From an uncultured Acetatifactor sp. (GTDB lineage Bacteria; Bacillota; Clostridia; Lachnospirales; Lachnospiraceae), in contig CAKRUB010000009.1 in the NCBI GenBank assembly GCA_934402375.1, positions 25,574 to 89,573 of the forward strand: 64,000 nt of DNA. The letters run 5' to 3'. The position numbers and the translations under genes are program-made. This document shows, in pieces, positions 34,318-43,094 of this stretch. Every line of letters starts with the position of its first letter. Within the stretch, counting starts at the first letter, position 1. A model generated the notes under the pieces. That model saw nothing but the letters and a program-made list of their open reading frames with translations. It had not been told where the DNA came from and ran no database searches.

Positions 34318-35085
34318 CTAATAACAAATATTTTTTATCAGCCTGAGGTCACCCTTTAACACAGCTCTCTGCCGCCCAGTCAGAGAACGCCCTCCATCCT
34401 TCGCGCAGCCACGCAGCATTCCGGCAAGCTCCCGCATATCCCCGAGCCTGTCCTCTGGTCTCTCCTCTATGCAGCGCTGTATGATCCTTCTCAGAATTCC
34501 ACGTTCTCCCTCTTCCAGAATTTTCTCCAGCGTCCTTCCCAGCGCATACACATCCGCCGCAGCCGTCTGCACACTGCCGCCCACAAACTGCTCAGGCGCT
34601 CCAAAGCCGGGACTTCCGGCTATGTCAGCGCTTCTCCCTGCCTGACAGGCACAGCCAAAGTCGAGCAATCTCACCGTTCCATCCCGCGCAAGTATCACAT
34701 TCTCCGGCTTGACATCCCGGAAAACGACCGGCTCCGGCAGCTGGTGAAGGTAGAAAAGACCATCCGCGAGCTGTGCTCCTATGTCTGCCGCCTGCCGCGC
34801 CGTAAAGCCTCCCCGTATTTCGACCGCATATTTCAGATTCTCTCCCTCAATGTATTCCATCAGAAGATATGCCTTTCCGCCTTCTTTCCAAAATTGAAGG
34901 TATTTCGGAAAAAGCGGATGACGAATGCTCTGATGGCACGCAGCCTCCCTCTCCAACAGTTCTGCATGTCCGCTGACCTTACAGGCATAGCGCTTCCCCT
35001 CGCCGTCTTCCACCAGCCAGACCTCCGAAAAAGCGCCGGCGCCGAGCAGTCTGACCATTTTTAATGCACTTTCCCATTCTTCCAT
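34318..35085 (-). CDS. Serine/threonine protein kinase, soluble
   Basis: 255 residues with a complete kinase core: glycine loop GAGAFSEVWLV, Lys in YACKV, catalytic loop FRDVKPENV (Phe in place of the usual His of HRD), DFG in LLDFGCAC, and APEQFVGG. The C-terminal ~45 residues are basic. There is no membrane helix or PASTA domain, unlike PrkC. It starts 7 bp after the PP2C-like gene, downstream of rseP. The pair is probably a local phosphorylation switch with unknown targets. Confidence 0.9.
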   Translation of the reverse strand: MEEWESALKMVRLLGAGAFSEVWLVEDGEGKRYACKVSGHAELLEREAACHQSIRHPLFPKYLQFWKEGGKAYLLMEYIEGENLKYAVEIRGGFTARQAADIGAQLADGLFYLHQLPEPVVFRDVKPENVILARDGTVRLLDFGCACQAGRSADIAGSPGFGAPEQFVGGSVQTAAADVYALGRTLEKILEEGERGILRRIIQRCIEERPEDRLGDMRELAGMLRGCAKDGGRSLTGRQRAVLKGDLRLIKNICY

Positions 35086-35092
35086 AATAACC

Positions 35093-35692
35093 TCATTCCC
35101 TGCCGATCAGCAGAACCGCCATGTTCTCCCGCCGGATGTGTCCCTGCTCCCGGATTACACAACCGCGCTCTCTCTTCCGACCTGCCAGCTCCTCCAGTCT
35201 TCTGTGCGCCTGCTCTGGGGTTCTGATCTCCGCAATTTTCAGCGCCTCTCCCAGCATTTGCCTGTCATTTGCACCTAAAAATAGATCTGTCGCCAGCAAA
35301 ATGCCTGCATCCGCCTCCAGCTCCGCCCGGAACTGTTCCGGCAGCATCGTCAGCTTTCCGCGTCCGAAGGAAGTGTTCAGCAGACAGGCATTGCCTCCCT
35401 CTCCCATCACAAGTATCTCCCTTCCAATACCGATAAGCAGCTTACATTTCTGATAGCCGTCAAGAAGCTCTTCCAGCTCCTCTTCCGCCCGTGAAAGCCA
35501 TCTTGCGGGTCGCTCCGCCGCCTTGTGCCACGCAAAAGCATCTGCCCATTCCAGCAACTTGTCCTTCTTGTCGCTCTGCTCCGCGTCAATGCACGCAAAG
35601 CACACCGGCGTCTGCCGGCATTGATACTGCCGCAGCAGCAGGAAGCCTCCGCTTCCCGCCCGCTGCCTGTAACAGCTTGTCAGATATTCCAT
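35093..35692 (-). CDS. Divergent PP2C-like protein paired with the kinase
   Basis: 199 residues from MEYLTSCYRQRAGS. GGGGA before the ATG at 35692 decides the start over a TTG at 35704. The C-terminal half resembles PP2C phosphatases in layout: GILLATDLFLG where PP2C has LLLCSDGL, and ENMAVLLIGRE where PP2C has DNITVVVV. Metal-binding aspartates are replaced, so phosphatase activity is doubtful. It immediately precedes the kinase gene. It may be a pseudophosphatase or substrate adaptor; the similarity is weak. Confidence 0.6.
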   Translation of the reverse strand: MEYLTSCYRQRAGSGGFLLLRQYQCRQTPVCFACIDAEQSDKKDKLLEWADAFAWHKAAERPARWLSRAEEELEELLDGYQKCKLLIGIGREILVMGEGGNACLLNTSFGRGKLTMLPEQFRAELEADAGILLATDLFLGANDRQMLGEALKIAEIRTPEQAHRRLEELAGRKRERGCVIREQGHIRRENMAVLLIGRE

Positions 35693-35721
35693 AGAATTCC
35701 CCAATCTGAATATTTGAATGA

Positions 35722-36807
35722 TTATTTCATAAAGATGTTTGCAAGATCGTTAAAGAATACAAATACCATGAGTATCATGAAAAAGACCAATCCGATAAAA
35801 TGCACGATTCCCTCTTTGTCCGGCGGAACCGGCTTTCCCCTGATGACCTCCACAAGCAGGAACACCAGCCGCCCGCCGTCGAGCGCCGGTATCGGGAGCA
35901 GATTCAGGATTCCCAGATTTACCGAGAGCATCAGCGTGATATTCAGCATCGTCACAAGAACGCTCTGCCAGCCGTAATCCTTGGATGCCTCATACGCCGC
36001 GCCCACAACGTTCACGGCAATGCCGACCGGCCCCGCGACATCCTTTCTCGAAACCTGCCCTCTGAACAGCATTCCGAGGCTCATATAGGTTGCCTTCACG
36101 GAGTACCGCATCTCATACCATGCGTATTTCAGTGTCTCGACTCCATGCGGTTCAACAAATTCCTGATTGCTGATTCCGAGAAGGTAATATCCGTACTGCT
36201 CCTCGTACTGCGGAGTCAGCATAGTCATATATTTCTGTCCGTCCCGCTCATAGACGACCTCCAGCTCTCCGCCGCGGTAAGCCGCCTGCATGTACAGGGA
36301 TATTTCCTGATAGAGCTTTACCTTGCTTCCGTTCAGCGAAATGATCTTATCGCCATCCTGCAGTCCTGCCGCCTCTGCGCCACTGCCTTCCACAACCTGA
36401 CTTGCAACAGGCTCGCGGATTGCTATAATGCCCGTCATGTTCACCATGATGAACGCCACGACAAACGCCAGAATAAAATTAAAGAACGGCCCTGCGACAA
36501 CGGTCGCTATCCGGCTCCATACGTTCGCCTTGAGGAAGGAGCCGGGCCCGGGTTCCTTCTCCTGCCCTGTCTCCTCGTCCTTTTCCACCAGTCCGTCCTC
36601 ACCCTCAAACATACAGGCGCCGCCGATTGGAAACAGCTTGAGCGAATATTTCGTGCCACCCTTTTTGAACGAGAAAATATTCGGGCCCATGCCGACCGCG
36701 AACTCGACCACATGGATGCCGTTTGCTTTCGCTATAAGGAAATGCCCAAATTCGTGGGCGATTACGACCACCCCGAAAATAACGATAAACCAAATCAAAG
36801 TTCCCAT
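35722..36807 (-). CDS. rseP: Site-2 intramembrane metalloprotease RseP
   Basis: 361 residues. The zinc site HEFGH is at residues 18-22 in the first helix. One PDZ domain lies in the middle (VEGSGAEAAGLQDGDKIISLNGSKV). The third zinc ligand is in NLLPIPALDGGRL, followed by a last membrane helix. It cleaves membrane-bound regulators after a site-1 cut. The gene starts directly after dxr, the usual dxr-rseP order. Confidence 0.95.
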   Translation of the reverse strand: MGTLIWFIVIFGVVVIAHEFGHFLIAKANGIHVVEFAVGMGPNIFSFKKGGTKYSLKLFPIGGACMFEGEDGLVEKDEETGQEKEPGPGSFLKANVWSRIATVVAGPFFNFILAFVVAFIMVNMTGIIAIREPVASQVVEGSGAEAAGLQDGDKIISLNGSKVKLYQEISLYMQAAYRGGELEVVYERDGQKYMTMLTPQYEEQYGYYLLGISNQEFVEPHGVETLKYAWYEMRYSVKATYMSLGMLFRGQVSRKDVAGPVGIAVNVVGAAYEASKDYGWQSVLVTMLNITLMLSVNLGILNLLPIPALDGGRLVFLLVEVIRGKPVPPDKEGIVHFIGLVFFMILMVFVFFNDLANIFMK

Positions 36808-37956
36808 CTATTGTCTGATCCTTCCTGCTATATACTCATAGGTCTCCGCCTCTGCCGCCAGAATCTCCTCCACTCCGGGGTTCTGCACCGTCCGGTGATG
36901 CTCCATCGCCTCTCCGATCAGCTCCGGGATCTGTAAATAAGAAATTTTCCTCTCGAGGAAAAGTGCAACCGCCTTCTCATTTGCCGCATTAAACACCGTC
37001 GGCAGGCTGCCGCCGGTTTTCGCCGCGCGGTATGCCAGCGCAAGACCCGTAAAGGTGTCGGTATCCGGCTTTTCAAAGGTAATGCTTCCCAGTTCAAAGA
37101 AGTCAACCCGCTTTCCCGCCATCGGTCTTCTGTCGGGATAGAACAGCGCATACTGGATCGGCAGCTTCATGTCCGGTGTGCCAAGCTGTGCAATGATCGC
37201 TCCGTCCACATACTGCACCGCAGAATGAATAATGCTCTGCGGATGCACCACAACCTGTATCTGCTCAAGCTCTACGCCGAACAGCCACTTTGCCTCCATG
37301 ACCTCCAGCCCCTTGTTGACCAGCGTGGAGGAATCAACCGTGATCTTACGCCCCATCGACCAGTTCGGATGCTTCAACGCATCCTCCACCTGTACCTTTT
37401 CAAGCTGCTGTCTCGTCCTCCCGCGGAAGGGCCCGCCGGATGCCGTGAGCAGGATCTTCTCGATCCGCCCCGCCGGTTCCCCGTTGAGCGACTGGAAAAT
37501 CGCGCTGTGCTCACTGTCCACCGGCAGGATCGCCACTCCGTATTCCTTCGCCAGCGGCATTATGATATGTCCTGCCGTCACCAGCGTCTCCTTGTTGGCG
37601 AGTGCAATATCCTTCCCCGCCTTGATCGCTGCGATCGTCGGCCTGATACCAATCATTCCCACAATCGCCGTCACTAATACCTGACTTTCCGGCAGACAGG
37701 CTATTTCCAGCAGCCCATCCATCCCCACGACGACACGCACATCCACATCCTTTATTCTGTCGCGCAGATCAGCCGCCGCCTGCTCCGTCCACATACCGAC
37801 AACCACCGGCTTAAACTCCCTGATCTGCTGCTCCATCTTCTCAACACTGCTGTTCGCCGCAAGCGCGACAACCCGAAGCCCGGGGTTATTCCTCACGACC
37901 TCAAGCGTCTGCGTCCCGATCGAGCCTGTTGACCCCAGTATCGCAATCTGTTTCAT
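36808..37956 (-). CDS. dxr: 1-deoxy-D-xylulose 5-phosphate reductoisomerase
   Basis: 382 residues from MKQIAILGSTGSIGTQ, the NADPH-binding loop. VDSEHSAIFQ, ASGGPFRG, HPNWSMGRKITVDSSTLVNKGLEVMEA and HPQSIIHS are the catalytic and metal-binding motifs. It makes MEP in the isoprenoid pathway that supplies UppS. GAGG precedes 37956; an ATG 12 nt earlier is less likely. Confidence 0.97.
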   Translation of the reverse strand: MKQIAILGSTGSIGTQTLEVVRNNPGLRVVALAANSSVEKMEQQIREFKPVVVGMWTEQAAADLRDRIKDVDVRVVVGMDGLLEIACLPESQVLVTAIVGMIGIRPTIAAIKAGKDIALANKETLVTAGHIIMPLAKEYGVAILPVDSEHSAIFQSLNGEPAGRIEKILLTASGGPFRGRTRQQLEKVQVEDALKHPNWSMGRKITVDSSTLVNKGLEVMEAKWLFGVELEQIQVVVHPQSIIHSAVQYVDGAIIAQLGTPDMKLPIQYALFYPDRRPMAGKRVDFFELGSITFEKPDTDTFTGLALAYRAAKTGGSLPTVFNAANEKAVALFLERKISYLQIPELIGEAMEHHRTVQNPGVEEILAAEAETYEYIAGRIRQ

Positions 37957-38043
37957 CCTAATCCTCATTTCCGCGCAGCCTCATCCGCCTCTGCACTTCC
38001 ATTTTCCAAATCACAACCAATACTCCGCAAAACATATCCGCCG

Positions 38044-38883
38044 TCACATGCCCAACAGCAGAACTACCATAAAGTACGTCAGCGGAGCGGTCACGATCAC
38101 ACTGTCAAAACGATCCATGATTCCGCCATGCCCCGGAATCAGCTTTCCGTAATCCTTGATTCCCTTGTTCCTCTTAATTGCGGAGGCAGCCAGATCTCCC
38201 AGCATGCTCACCGCGCCGCCAAATGCGCAGATGACAGCGATAAGGCATAAGGTCTTCGGTTCTCTCGTTCCGAGACACGCAACATAGATGACACCGATCA
38301 GTGCCGCGCCAAGTACGCCGCCGATACAGCCCTCCAGAGACTTTTTCGGACTCAGCACCGGAAAAATCTTCTTCTTTCCGATCAGCTTGCCGACACAGTA
38401 GGCACAGGTGTCACAGCCCCATGAACTGATAAGGATCAGCCAGACCAGACGTTTTCCGTCGGAATGCATCCTCGTCATATCGATAAACGAGAGCATCACC
38501 GGTGCATACAGGAACGCAAAGACAGATGCGACAACAGGCTCCGCCTCATATTTTGGGAACCGTATCACATAGACAAAGAGCTCCGCGAGAAACATAAGCG
38601 CAATGCCGAGAAGACAATAGAAAAATTTATCTCCTCCCAGGATTTCCATGTCGCAGAGCAGCAACAGCGTGTAGTAGACCGCCACGGCAACCAGCCCGAC
38701 AATCTCCAGTGCGCAGAGCTTCCCATTGGTCTTCTCCCTGACACCGAGTGCCTTCGTCAGTTCCAGATAGCCGACAGCGGAAACCAGAAACAGTACGGCA
38801 GGAAGAAGCGGCGCTCCGACCCAGAAGGACGCAAAAGCAATGAGGAGCAAAACCGCTCCACTCAACAATCTGGTCAAAAACAT
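38044..38883 (-). CDS. cdsA: Phosphatidate cytidylyltransferase
   Basis: 279 residues with about 8 membrane helices. The family signature is in the C-terminal third (SMLGDLAASAIKRNKGIKDYGKLIPGHGGIMDRFDS). It makes CDP-diacylglycerol for phospholipid synthesis. It follows uppS by 4 bp; 87 bp separate it from dxr and hold no clear signal. Confidence 0.96.
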   Translation of the reverse strand: MFLTRLLSGAVLLLIAFASFWVGAPLLPAVLFLVSAVGYLELTKALGVREKTNGKLCALEIVGLVAVAVYYTLLLLCDMEILGGDKFFYCLLGIALMFLAELFVYVIRFPKYEAEPVVASVFAFLYAPVMLSFIDMTRMHSDGKRLVWLILISSWGCDTCAYCVGKLIGKKKIFPVLSPKKSLEGCIGGVLGAALIGVIYVACLGTREPKTLCLIAVICAFGGAVSMLGDLAASAIKRNKGIKDYGKLIPGHGGIMDRFDSVIVTAPLTYFMVVLLLGM

Positions 38884-38887
38884 CTGT

Positions 38888-39604
38888 TTACTCCTCCTTC
38901 AATCCACCAAATCTTCTGTCTCTATGATTATATGCCTCCACAGCCTTCCTCAATTCTTCCTTTGTGAAATCAGGCCATGCAACCGGCGTGAAATACAGCT
39001 CCGTATAGGCAAGCTGCCACAGCAGGAAATTCGAGATACGCTGCTCGTTGCAGGTGCGTATCAGCAGATCCGGTGCCGGAATCCCGGCTGTATCCAGCGA
39101 CTCTTCCACCAGCTCCTCCGTGATCTCATTGGCGGCCAGCTCTCCGCTCTCCACCCGATTTGCCAGTTTCCTCATGGCACGCACGATTTCATCCCTACCG
39201 CCATAGTTGATCGCTATCTGAAAATGCAGTCCATCGTTGTCCCTTGTCGCCGCCTCCAGTTCTTCAATCCTTGTACGGATATCCTCGTCAAGACGGGATT
39301 TTTCTCCCAGTACTCTGACACACATCCGGTTCTTCTTCGCCGTCTGCAGACAGGTCTTCATGTAATTGCGCAGCAGCTTCATCAGTGCATCCACCTCATC
39401 CTCGGGACGGTTCCAGTTTTCCGTCGAAAAGGCGTAGACCGTCAGATACTGGATTCCCATCTTATAGGCGTCCTCACAAATTGTCTCAACTGTCTTTGCA
39501 CCCTGAATATGTCCGTAATTTCTAGGCATTCCCTTTGCCTTTGCCCATCTTCCATTTCCATCCAGAATAATCGCCACATGCTGCGGCATCTTCATTTCTT
39601 CCAT
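38888..39604 (-). CDS. uppS: Undecaprenyl diphosphate synthase
   Basis: About 238 residues starting MEEMKMPQHVAIILDGNGRWAK; AGAGG 6 nt upstream favours this ATG over in-frame ones at 39610 and 39655. The substrate Asp is in ILDGNGRWA, and FSTENW and NYGGRDEI are present. The diphosphate-binding motif reads RTCNEQRISNF where most members have RTSGEQR or RTGGE, a Ser/Gly to Cys-Asn change. It makes the C55 carrier lipid for peptidoglycan. Confidence 0.95.
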   Translation of the reverse strand: MEEMKMPQHVAIILDGNGRWAKAKGMPRNYGHIQGAKTVETICEDAYKMGIQYLTVYAFSTENWNRPEDEVDALMKLLRNYMKTCLQTAKKNRMCVRVLGEKSRLDEDIRTRIEELEAATRDNDGLHFQIAINYGGRDEIVRAMRKLANRVESGELAANEITEELVEESLDTAGIPAPDLLIRTCNEQRISNFLLWQLAYTELYFTPVAWPDFTKEELRKAVEAYNHRDRRFGGLKEE

Positions 39605-39627
39605 ATCCATCCTCTTGCCGCCCGTGC

Positions 39628-39666
39628 GCAGCGGGGGAGCGGAATTTTCTCCCACTCCCCCGCTGC
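39628..39666 (-). terminator. Hairpin between frr and uppS
   Basis: Perfect 12-bp arms GCAGCGGGGGAG / CTCCCCCGCTGC with a 15-nt loop, no T tract. It is an intercistronic stabilising or attenuating hairpin rather than a clear terminator. Confidence 0.5.
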
Positions 39667-39681
39667 TGGACTGTCTTTTAT

Positions 39682-40233
39682 TTATACGGTCATGATTTCC
39701 TTTGACTTCGTCTCCATCAAAGCATCCACATTCTTGATGAACTTATCTGTCAGCTTCTGCAGTTCATCCTCAAGCTGCTTTACCTCATCCTCCGAAACCT
39801 CTGCCTTTGCAAGCTTCTTAAAAGCATCGTTTCCGTCGCGGCGGATATTTCTGATTGCAACCTTGCTCTCCTCCGCCTTCTTCTTTACATCCTTTACCAG
39901 ATCCTTTCTGCGCTCCTCTGTCAGTTCAGGGAAAACAAGGCGGATCACGGAACCGTCGTTTGTCGGGTTGATTCCGATGTCGGATGTGAGTATTGCCTTT
40001 TCAATCTCCTTGAGCAGAGACTTCTCCCACGGTGCAATCTGGATGATACGCGCCTCGGGAACCGTCACGTTTCCTACCTGCTGGATCGGGGTAGGCGTTC
40101 CGTAATAGTCCACACGGAGCTTATCAAGCACATGCGGATTTGCACGTCCTGCGCGGATGGCTGCATAATCACTCTCCAAAAATTCAAATGCCTTCTTCAT
40201 CTTCTCTTCATATTGCTGTAATCTGGAATCCAT
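39682..40233 (-). CDS. frr: Ribosome recycling factor
   Basis: About 183 residues. Typical features are RAGRANPHVLDKLRVDYYGTPTPIQQVGNV, IQIAPWEK and VKDVKKKAEESKVAIRNIRRD. It splits post-termination ribosomes with EF-G. Its ATG at 40233 has AAAGG 8 nt upstream; an ATG at 40239 gives two more residues. It follows pyrH, the standard order. Confidence 0.97.
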   Translation of the reverse strand: MDSRLQQYEEKMKKAFEFLESDYAAIRAGRANPHVLDKLRVDYYGTPTPIQQVGNVTVPEARIIQIAPWEKSLLKEIEKAILTSDIGINPTNDGSVIRLVFPELTEERRKDLVKDVKKKAEESKVAIRNIRRDGNDAFKKLAKAEVSEDEVKQLEDELQKLTDKFIKNVDALMETKSKEIMTV

Positions 40234-40292
40234 ATTCATTTTCCTTTCCTACTATTTAGTCTTTCTGTTTCTGCGGACATCATACCGCGTTC

Positions 40293-40988
40293 TTATACGA
40301 GTACCTTCGTTCCGTTAAACTTTCCCTTCACGGTATTGACGATGCTGTTTTCCTCGTTCAATCCAAACACCCACATGGGCATCTTGTTATCTCTTGCGAG
40401 AATCGATGCCGTCATATCGACAACCTGCAGATTCTTTGCAATGACCTCATTGATCGTCACTTCATCATATTTCTTCGCGTTGGGATTCTTGTTGGGATCG
40501 TCATCATAGACGCCGTCAATCGACTTTGCAAGCAGAATCACCTCTGCCTCCACCTCGATCGCACGCAGCACAACACCGGTATCCGTCGAGAAATAGGGAT
40601 GCCCTGTTCCGCCTGCAAAAAATACCACCTGTCCCTGTTCAAAATACTTATTTGCGCGATCCTTGGAAAACAGCTTTGTGAAGGAGCCGCATTCAAAGGG
40701 CGTAAGGATGTTTGTCTTCATTCCCACCGAACGGAATATCTCCGAAACATAGATACAGTTCATAACTGTCGCCAGCATTCCGATCTGGTCTGCCTTCGTC
40801 CGGTCAATATTCTCACTGGTTCTTCCCCTCCAGAAGTTGCCGCCGCCCGTGACAATTCCGACCTGAATGCCGTCGTCCACCAGCTGCTTCACCTGAAGTG
40901 CAACCTTTCTGACTGTCTCCTCGTCAAATCCTGTCTTCTTATCTCCGGCAAGCGCTTCGCCGCTGAGCTTTAATAAGATTCTTCGCAT
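40293..40988 (-). CDS. pyrH: UMP kinase
   Basis: 231 residues. LLKLSGEALAGDKKTGFD, GIVTGGGNFWRGR, FFAGGTGHPYFSTDT and KSIDGVYDDDP match bacterial UMP kinases of the amino-acid-kinase fold. It converts UMP to UDP. Here it is preceded by a bactofilin gene rather than rpsB-tsf. Confidence 0.97.
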   Translation of the reverse strand: MRRILLKLSGEALAGDKKTGFDEETVRKVALQVKQLVDDGIQVGIVTGGGNFWRGRTSENIDRTKADQIGMLATVMNCIYVSEIFRSVGMKTNILTPFECGSFTKLFSKDRANKYFEQGQVVFFAGGTGHPYFSTDTGVVLRAIEVEAEVILLAKSIDGVYDDDPNKNPNAKKYDEVTINEVIAKNLQVVDMTASILARDNKMPMWVFGLNEENSIVNTVKGKFNGTKVLV

Positions 40989-41001
40989 CTCTCAAATCTC
41001 C

Positions 41002-41865
41002 TTATTTTGATTTTGTCTTATGCGCCACATCGGGCTTATAATCGTCAAAGAATATGGTCGGGCTGACCTCTGCATAGCACTGCGAGCATATACCTTCAAT
41101 GACGGCACCATTGTTGATCTGCACTGACTTTGACTTGATATTTCCCATGACAATAGCAGACGCATCCAGAATAACCGGTCCCTTGACATCAATGTCTCCC
41201 TTGACAGCACCGGCAATAGCCGCGCTCGTCGCAGAAATGTTTCCGATGATGACAGAGCTTGCCCCGATCTTTACCGCACCCTCACTGACTATCTCACCAT
41301 TGATCTTTGCGCTCTCCGCATAGATTTCCGCAGCCTTGGAATTACCGTTGACATGTCCTGTAATGTTCAGCTTTCCAAGTGCGTCAATGTTTCCGTTCAC
41401 AGTGCCGACAACGTCGATAGACCCCTGCGTCATAATGTCTCCCGTGATCGTCATCCCCTCGGTGATGACAGATGTCTCATCCGCTGCCACTCTGCTATTT
41501 TCGAACTCCATCTTTTCCTCAGCTCCTTTGCTCTCTTCATCCGCTGTTTCTTTCGTTATGTCCTCCTGCGGTTTACTGTCCGGGCTCTCCTCCAGCATTG
41601 TTGCCAGCAGTTTCTCCATGTCCTCTTCAGAATGAGCTGTCTCCGGCCGGACTCGATCTGCTGCGCTATCGGGCTGCTTTGCCTCTGCAGCCTTTACATC
41701 CTCTCCCTCAGGAAGCCGACCATCATCAATATTCTTAAGCATCTTGCCCAGAGAACCCGACGGCTGTTGAGCTGTCTCCTCCCCCGTCCTGATCTTCTCG
41801 TCCTCAGGTACCAGTTCATTGACAGCGTGTGATAAGTCTTCCTTTAAATCCGAGAAAAAACCCAT
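41002..41865 (-). CDS. Bactofilin-like cytoskeletal protein
   Basis: 287 residues. The first ~125 residues are acidic and low-complexity. From about 133 a right-handed beta-helix repeat runs through ITEGMTITGDIMTQGSIDVVGTVNGNIDALGKLN and INGEIVSEGAVKIGASSVIIGNI, typical of the bactofilin domain. A short tail ends in lysines. Bactofilins polymerise at the membrane without nucleotide. The neighbouring polysaccharide deacetylase suggests a role in local cell-wall or envelope shaping. The long acidic N-terminus is larger than usual. Confidence 0.88.
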   Translation of the reverse strand: MGFFSDLKEDLSHAVNELVPEDEKIRTGEETAQQPSGSLGKMLKNIDDGRLPEGEDVKAAEAKQPDSAADRVRPETAHSEEDMEKLLATMLEESPDSKPQEDITKETADEESKGAEEKMEFENSRVAADETSVITEGMTITGDIMTQGSIDVVGTVNGNIDALGKLNITGHVNGNSKAAEIYAESAKINGEIVSEGAVKIGASSVIIGNISATSAAIAGAVKGDIDVKGPVILDASAIVMGNIKSKSVQINNGAVIEGICSQCYAEVSPTIFFDDYKPDVAHKTKSK

Positions 41866-41906
41866 CTTAACTCAAACCCTCCATTCTTTGGTCTCTTAAT
41901 ACGTTC

Positions 41907-42959
41907 TCACCAATGTATATGTTGAATAGGCTCCGTATCATCCGTGATTGGCAGGATCACTGTGTCATCCAGAGCCAAAATATTCTCAATGATCGTCGGC
42001 AGAGCCTCCACAGTTGTCAGCTTGTCCGCCGAATCATGCATCAGTATAACCGCCGTCTCGTGCTGTTCAACGCGGGAGGTCGCATTTTCTACCAGTGTAT
42101 CCACCGAAAGCTGTTCCCTTCCCCCATCGCCGGAGGAAATGTTCCAGTCAAAGAACCTGACACCCTGTGTGTCCAGATATTCCGCAAAATCACTCATATC
42201 GATCCTGCTGATCGTATTAGAGCTTCCCCCGGGGAAACGGTACACGACACTTTCCACACCGGTCACCTCATACAGAAGGTCTCGTATCTCTGTAAAATCC
42301 TCCTCAAAGCTCTCCAAAGAGGCATAGATTTCCTTATATTTATGGCTGTAGGAATGCATGCCCAGCGTATGACCTCTGGCAACAATCTCCTTCATCGCCT
42401 CCGCCGCTGTCTCTGTCTCCTTCCCCACCACAAAAAACGTTGCCTTCACGTTGTACTCATCCAGAATATCCAGTATTGTGTCTGTATAAATACTGGGACC
42501 GTCATCAAAGGTCAGATATACCTTGTGCGATGCAGTAATCCCGGCTTCCGTCCCTGTCCGGACTTCTGTTTCCGAAGCCTGCTCTGCGTTACCATCCGAT
42601 ACTGTACCGAAATCTGCCTCTCCGCTCTGCTCCGGATACTCATCCGGCTCTGTCACGTCACCTTCCGTAAGGTCTGAACCCGTTGTGCCGCTTTCCGCGG
42701 AACCCGAAACCGGTACAATGCTTTCGGCGGCAAGCCTCTCCAGCTCCTGTCCCTGCATCGCAATCCTTTCGGACAGCTCCTGCGTCCTCGCCTCCAACTC
42801 CGCCAAGACTCCATTGATCCTGTGTACCTTCACCAGCAGCACAATGTACGGGGTGAACAGAATTAGAATCAACAGCATCAGTGTCAGTATGATATATTTC
42901 TTCAGCCGCTTCGCACGCTTTTGTCTGGCAACGGCAGCCCGACTCCTATCACCTGCCAT
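41907..42959 (-). CDS. Membrane-anchored polysaccharide deacetylase (NodB domain)
   Basis: 350 residues from MAGDRSRAAVARQKRAKR. A basic tail and one membrane helix (about 22-45) are followed by a coiled coil, a Ser/Glu/Thr-rich linker to ~145, and a NodB domain. Catalytic motifs are TFDDGPS, HSYSHKY, RFPGGSSN, FDWNISSGD and ILMHDS. It acts outside the membrane, probably on peptidoglycan GlcNAc or MurNAc. A longer frame to 43004 is excluded because the extended -10 lies inside it. Confidence 0.9.
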   Translation of the reverse strand: MAGDRSRAAVARQKRAKRLKKYIILTLMLLILILFTPYIVLLVKVHRINGVLAELEARTQELSERIAMQGQELERLAAESIVPVSGSAESGTTGSDLTEGDVTEPDEYPEQSGEADFGTVSDGNAEQASETEVRTGTEAGITASHKVYLTFDDGPSIYTDTILDILDEYNVKATFFVVGKETETAAEAMKEIVARGHTLGMHSYSHKYKEIYASLESFEEDFTEIRDLLYEVTGVESVVYRFPGGSSNTISRIDMSDFAEYLDTQGVRFFDWNISSGDGGREQLSVDTLVENATSRVEQHETAVILMHDSADKLTTVEALPTIIENILALDDTVILPITDDTEPIQHIHW

Positions 42960-42994
42960 AGTTCTTTCCACTCTTTTTTTTGCTCTCAGATTCA

Positions 42995-43003
42995 AGTATA
43001 GCA
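42995..43003 (-). promoter_or_regulatory. Extended -10 promoter of the deacetylase gene
   Basis: Minus-strand TGCTATACT, the same extended -10 as the cspA promoter. A matching -35 is not evident (only AT-rich sequence). Transcription would start near 42988, 29 nt before the ATG. Confidence 0.5.
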
Positions 43004-43050
43004 TATTCCCTTTTTTTCGGGAAGATATAATTTTATTTTTTAATATAACA

Positions 43051-43071
43051 AAAGACCCCTGAAGGAGTCTT
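43051..43071 (-). terminator. Terminator of the MarR/ABC exporter operon
   Basis: Minus-strand arms AAGACTCC / GGGGTCTT with a TTCA loop, then TTGTT. It lies 24 bp after the ABC stop codon. Confidence 0.75.
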
Positions 43072-43094
43072 CTGTAAATTTAATCACTTTTTTA

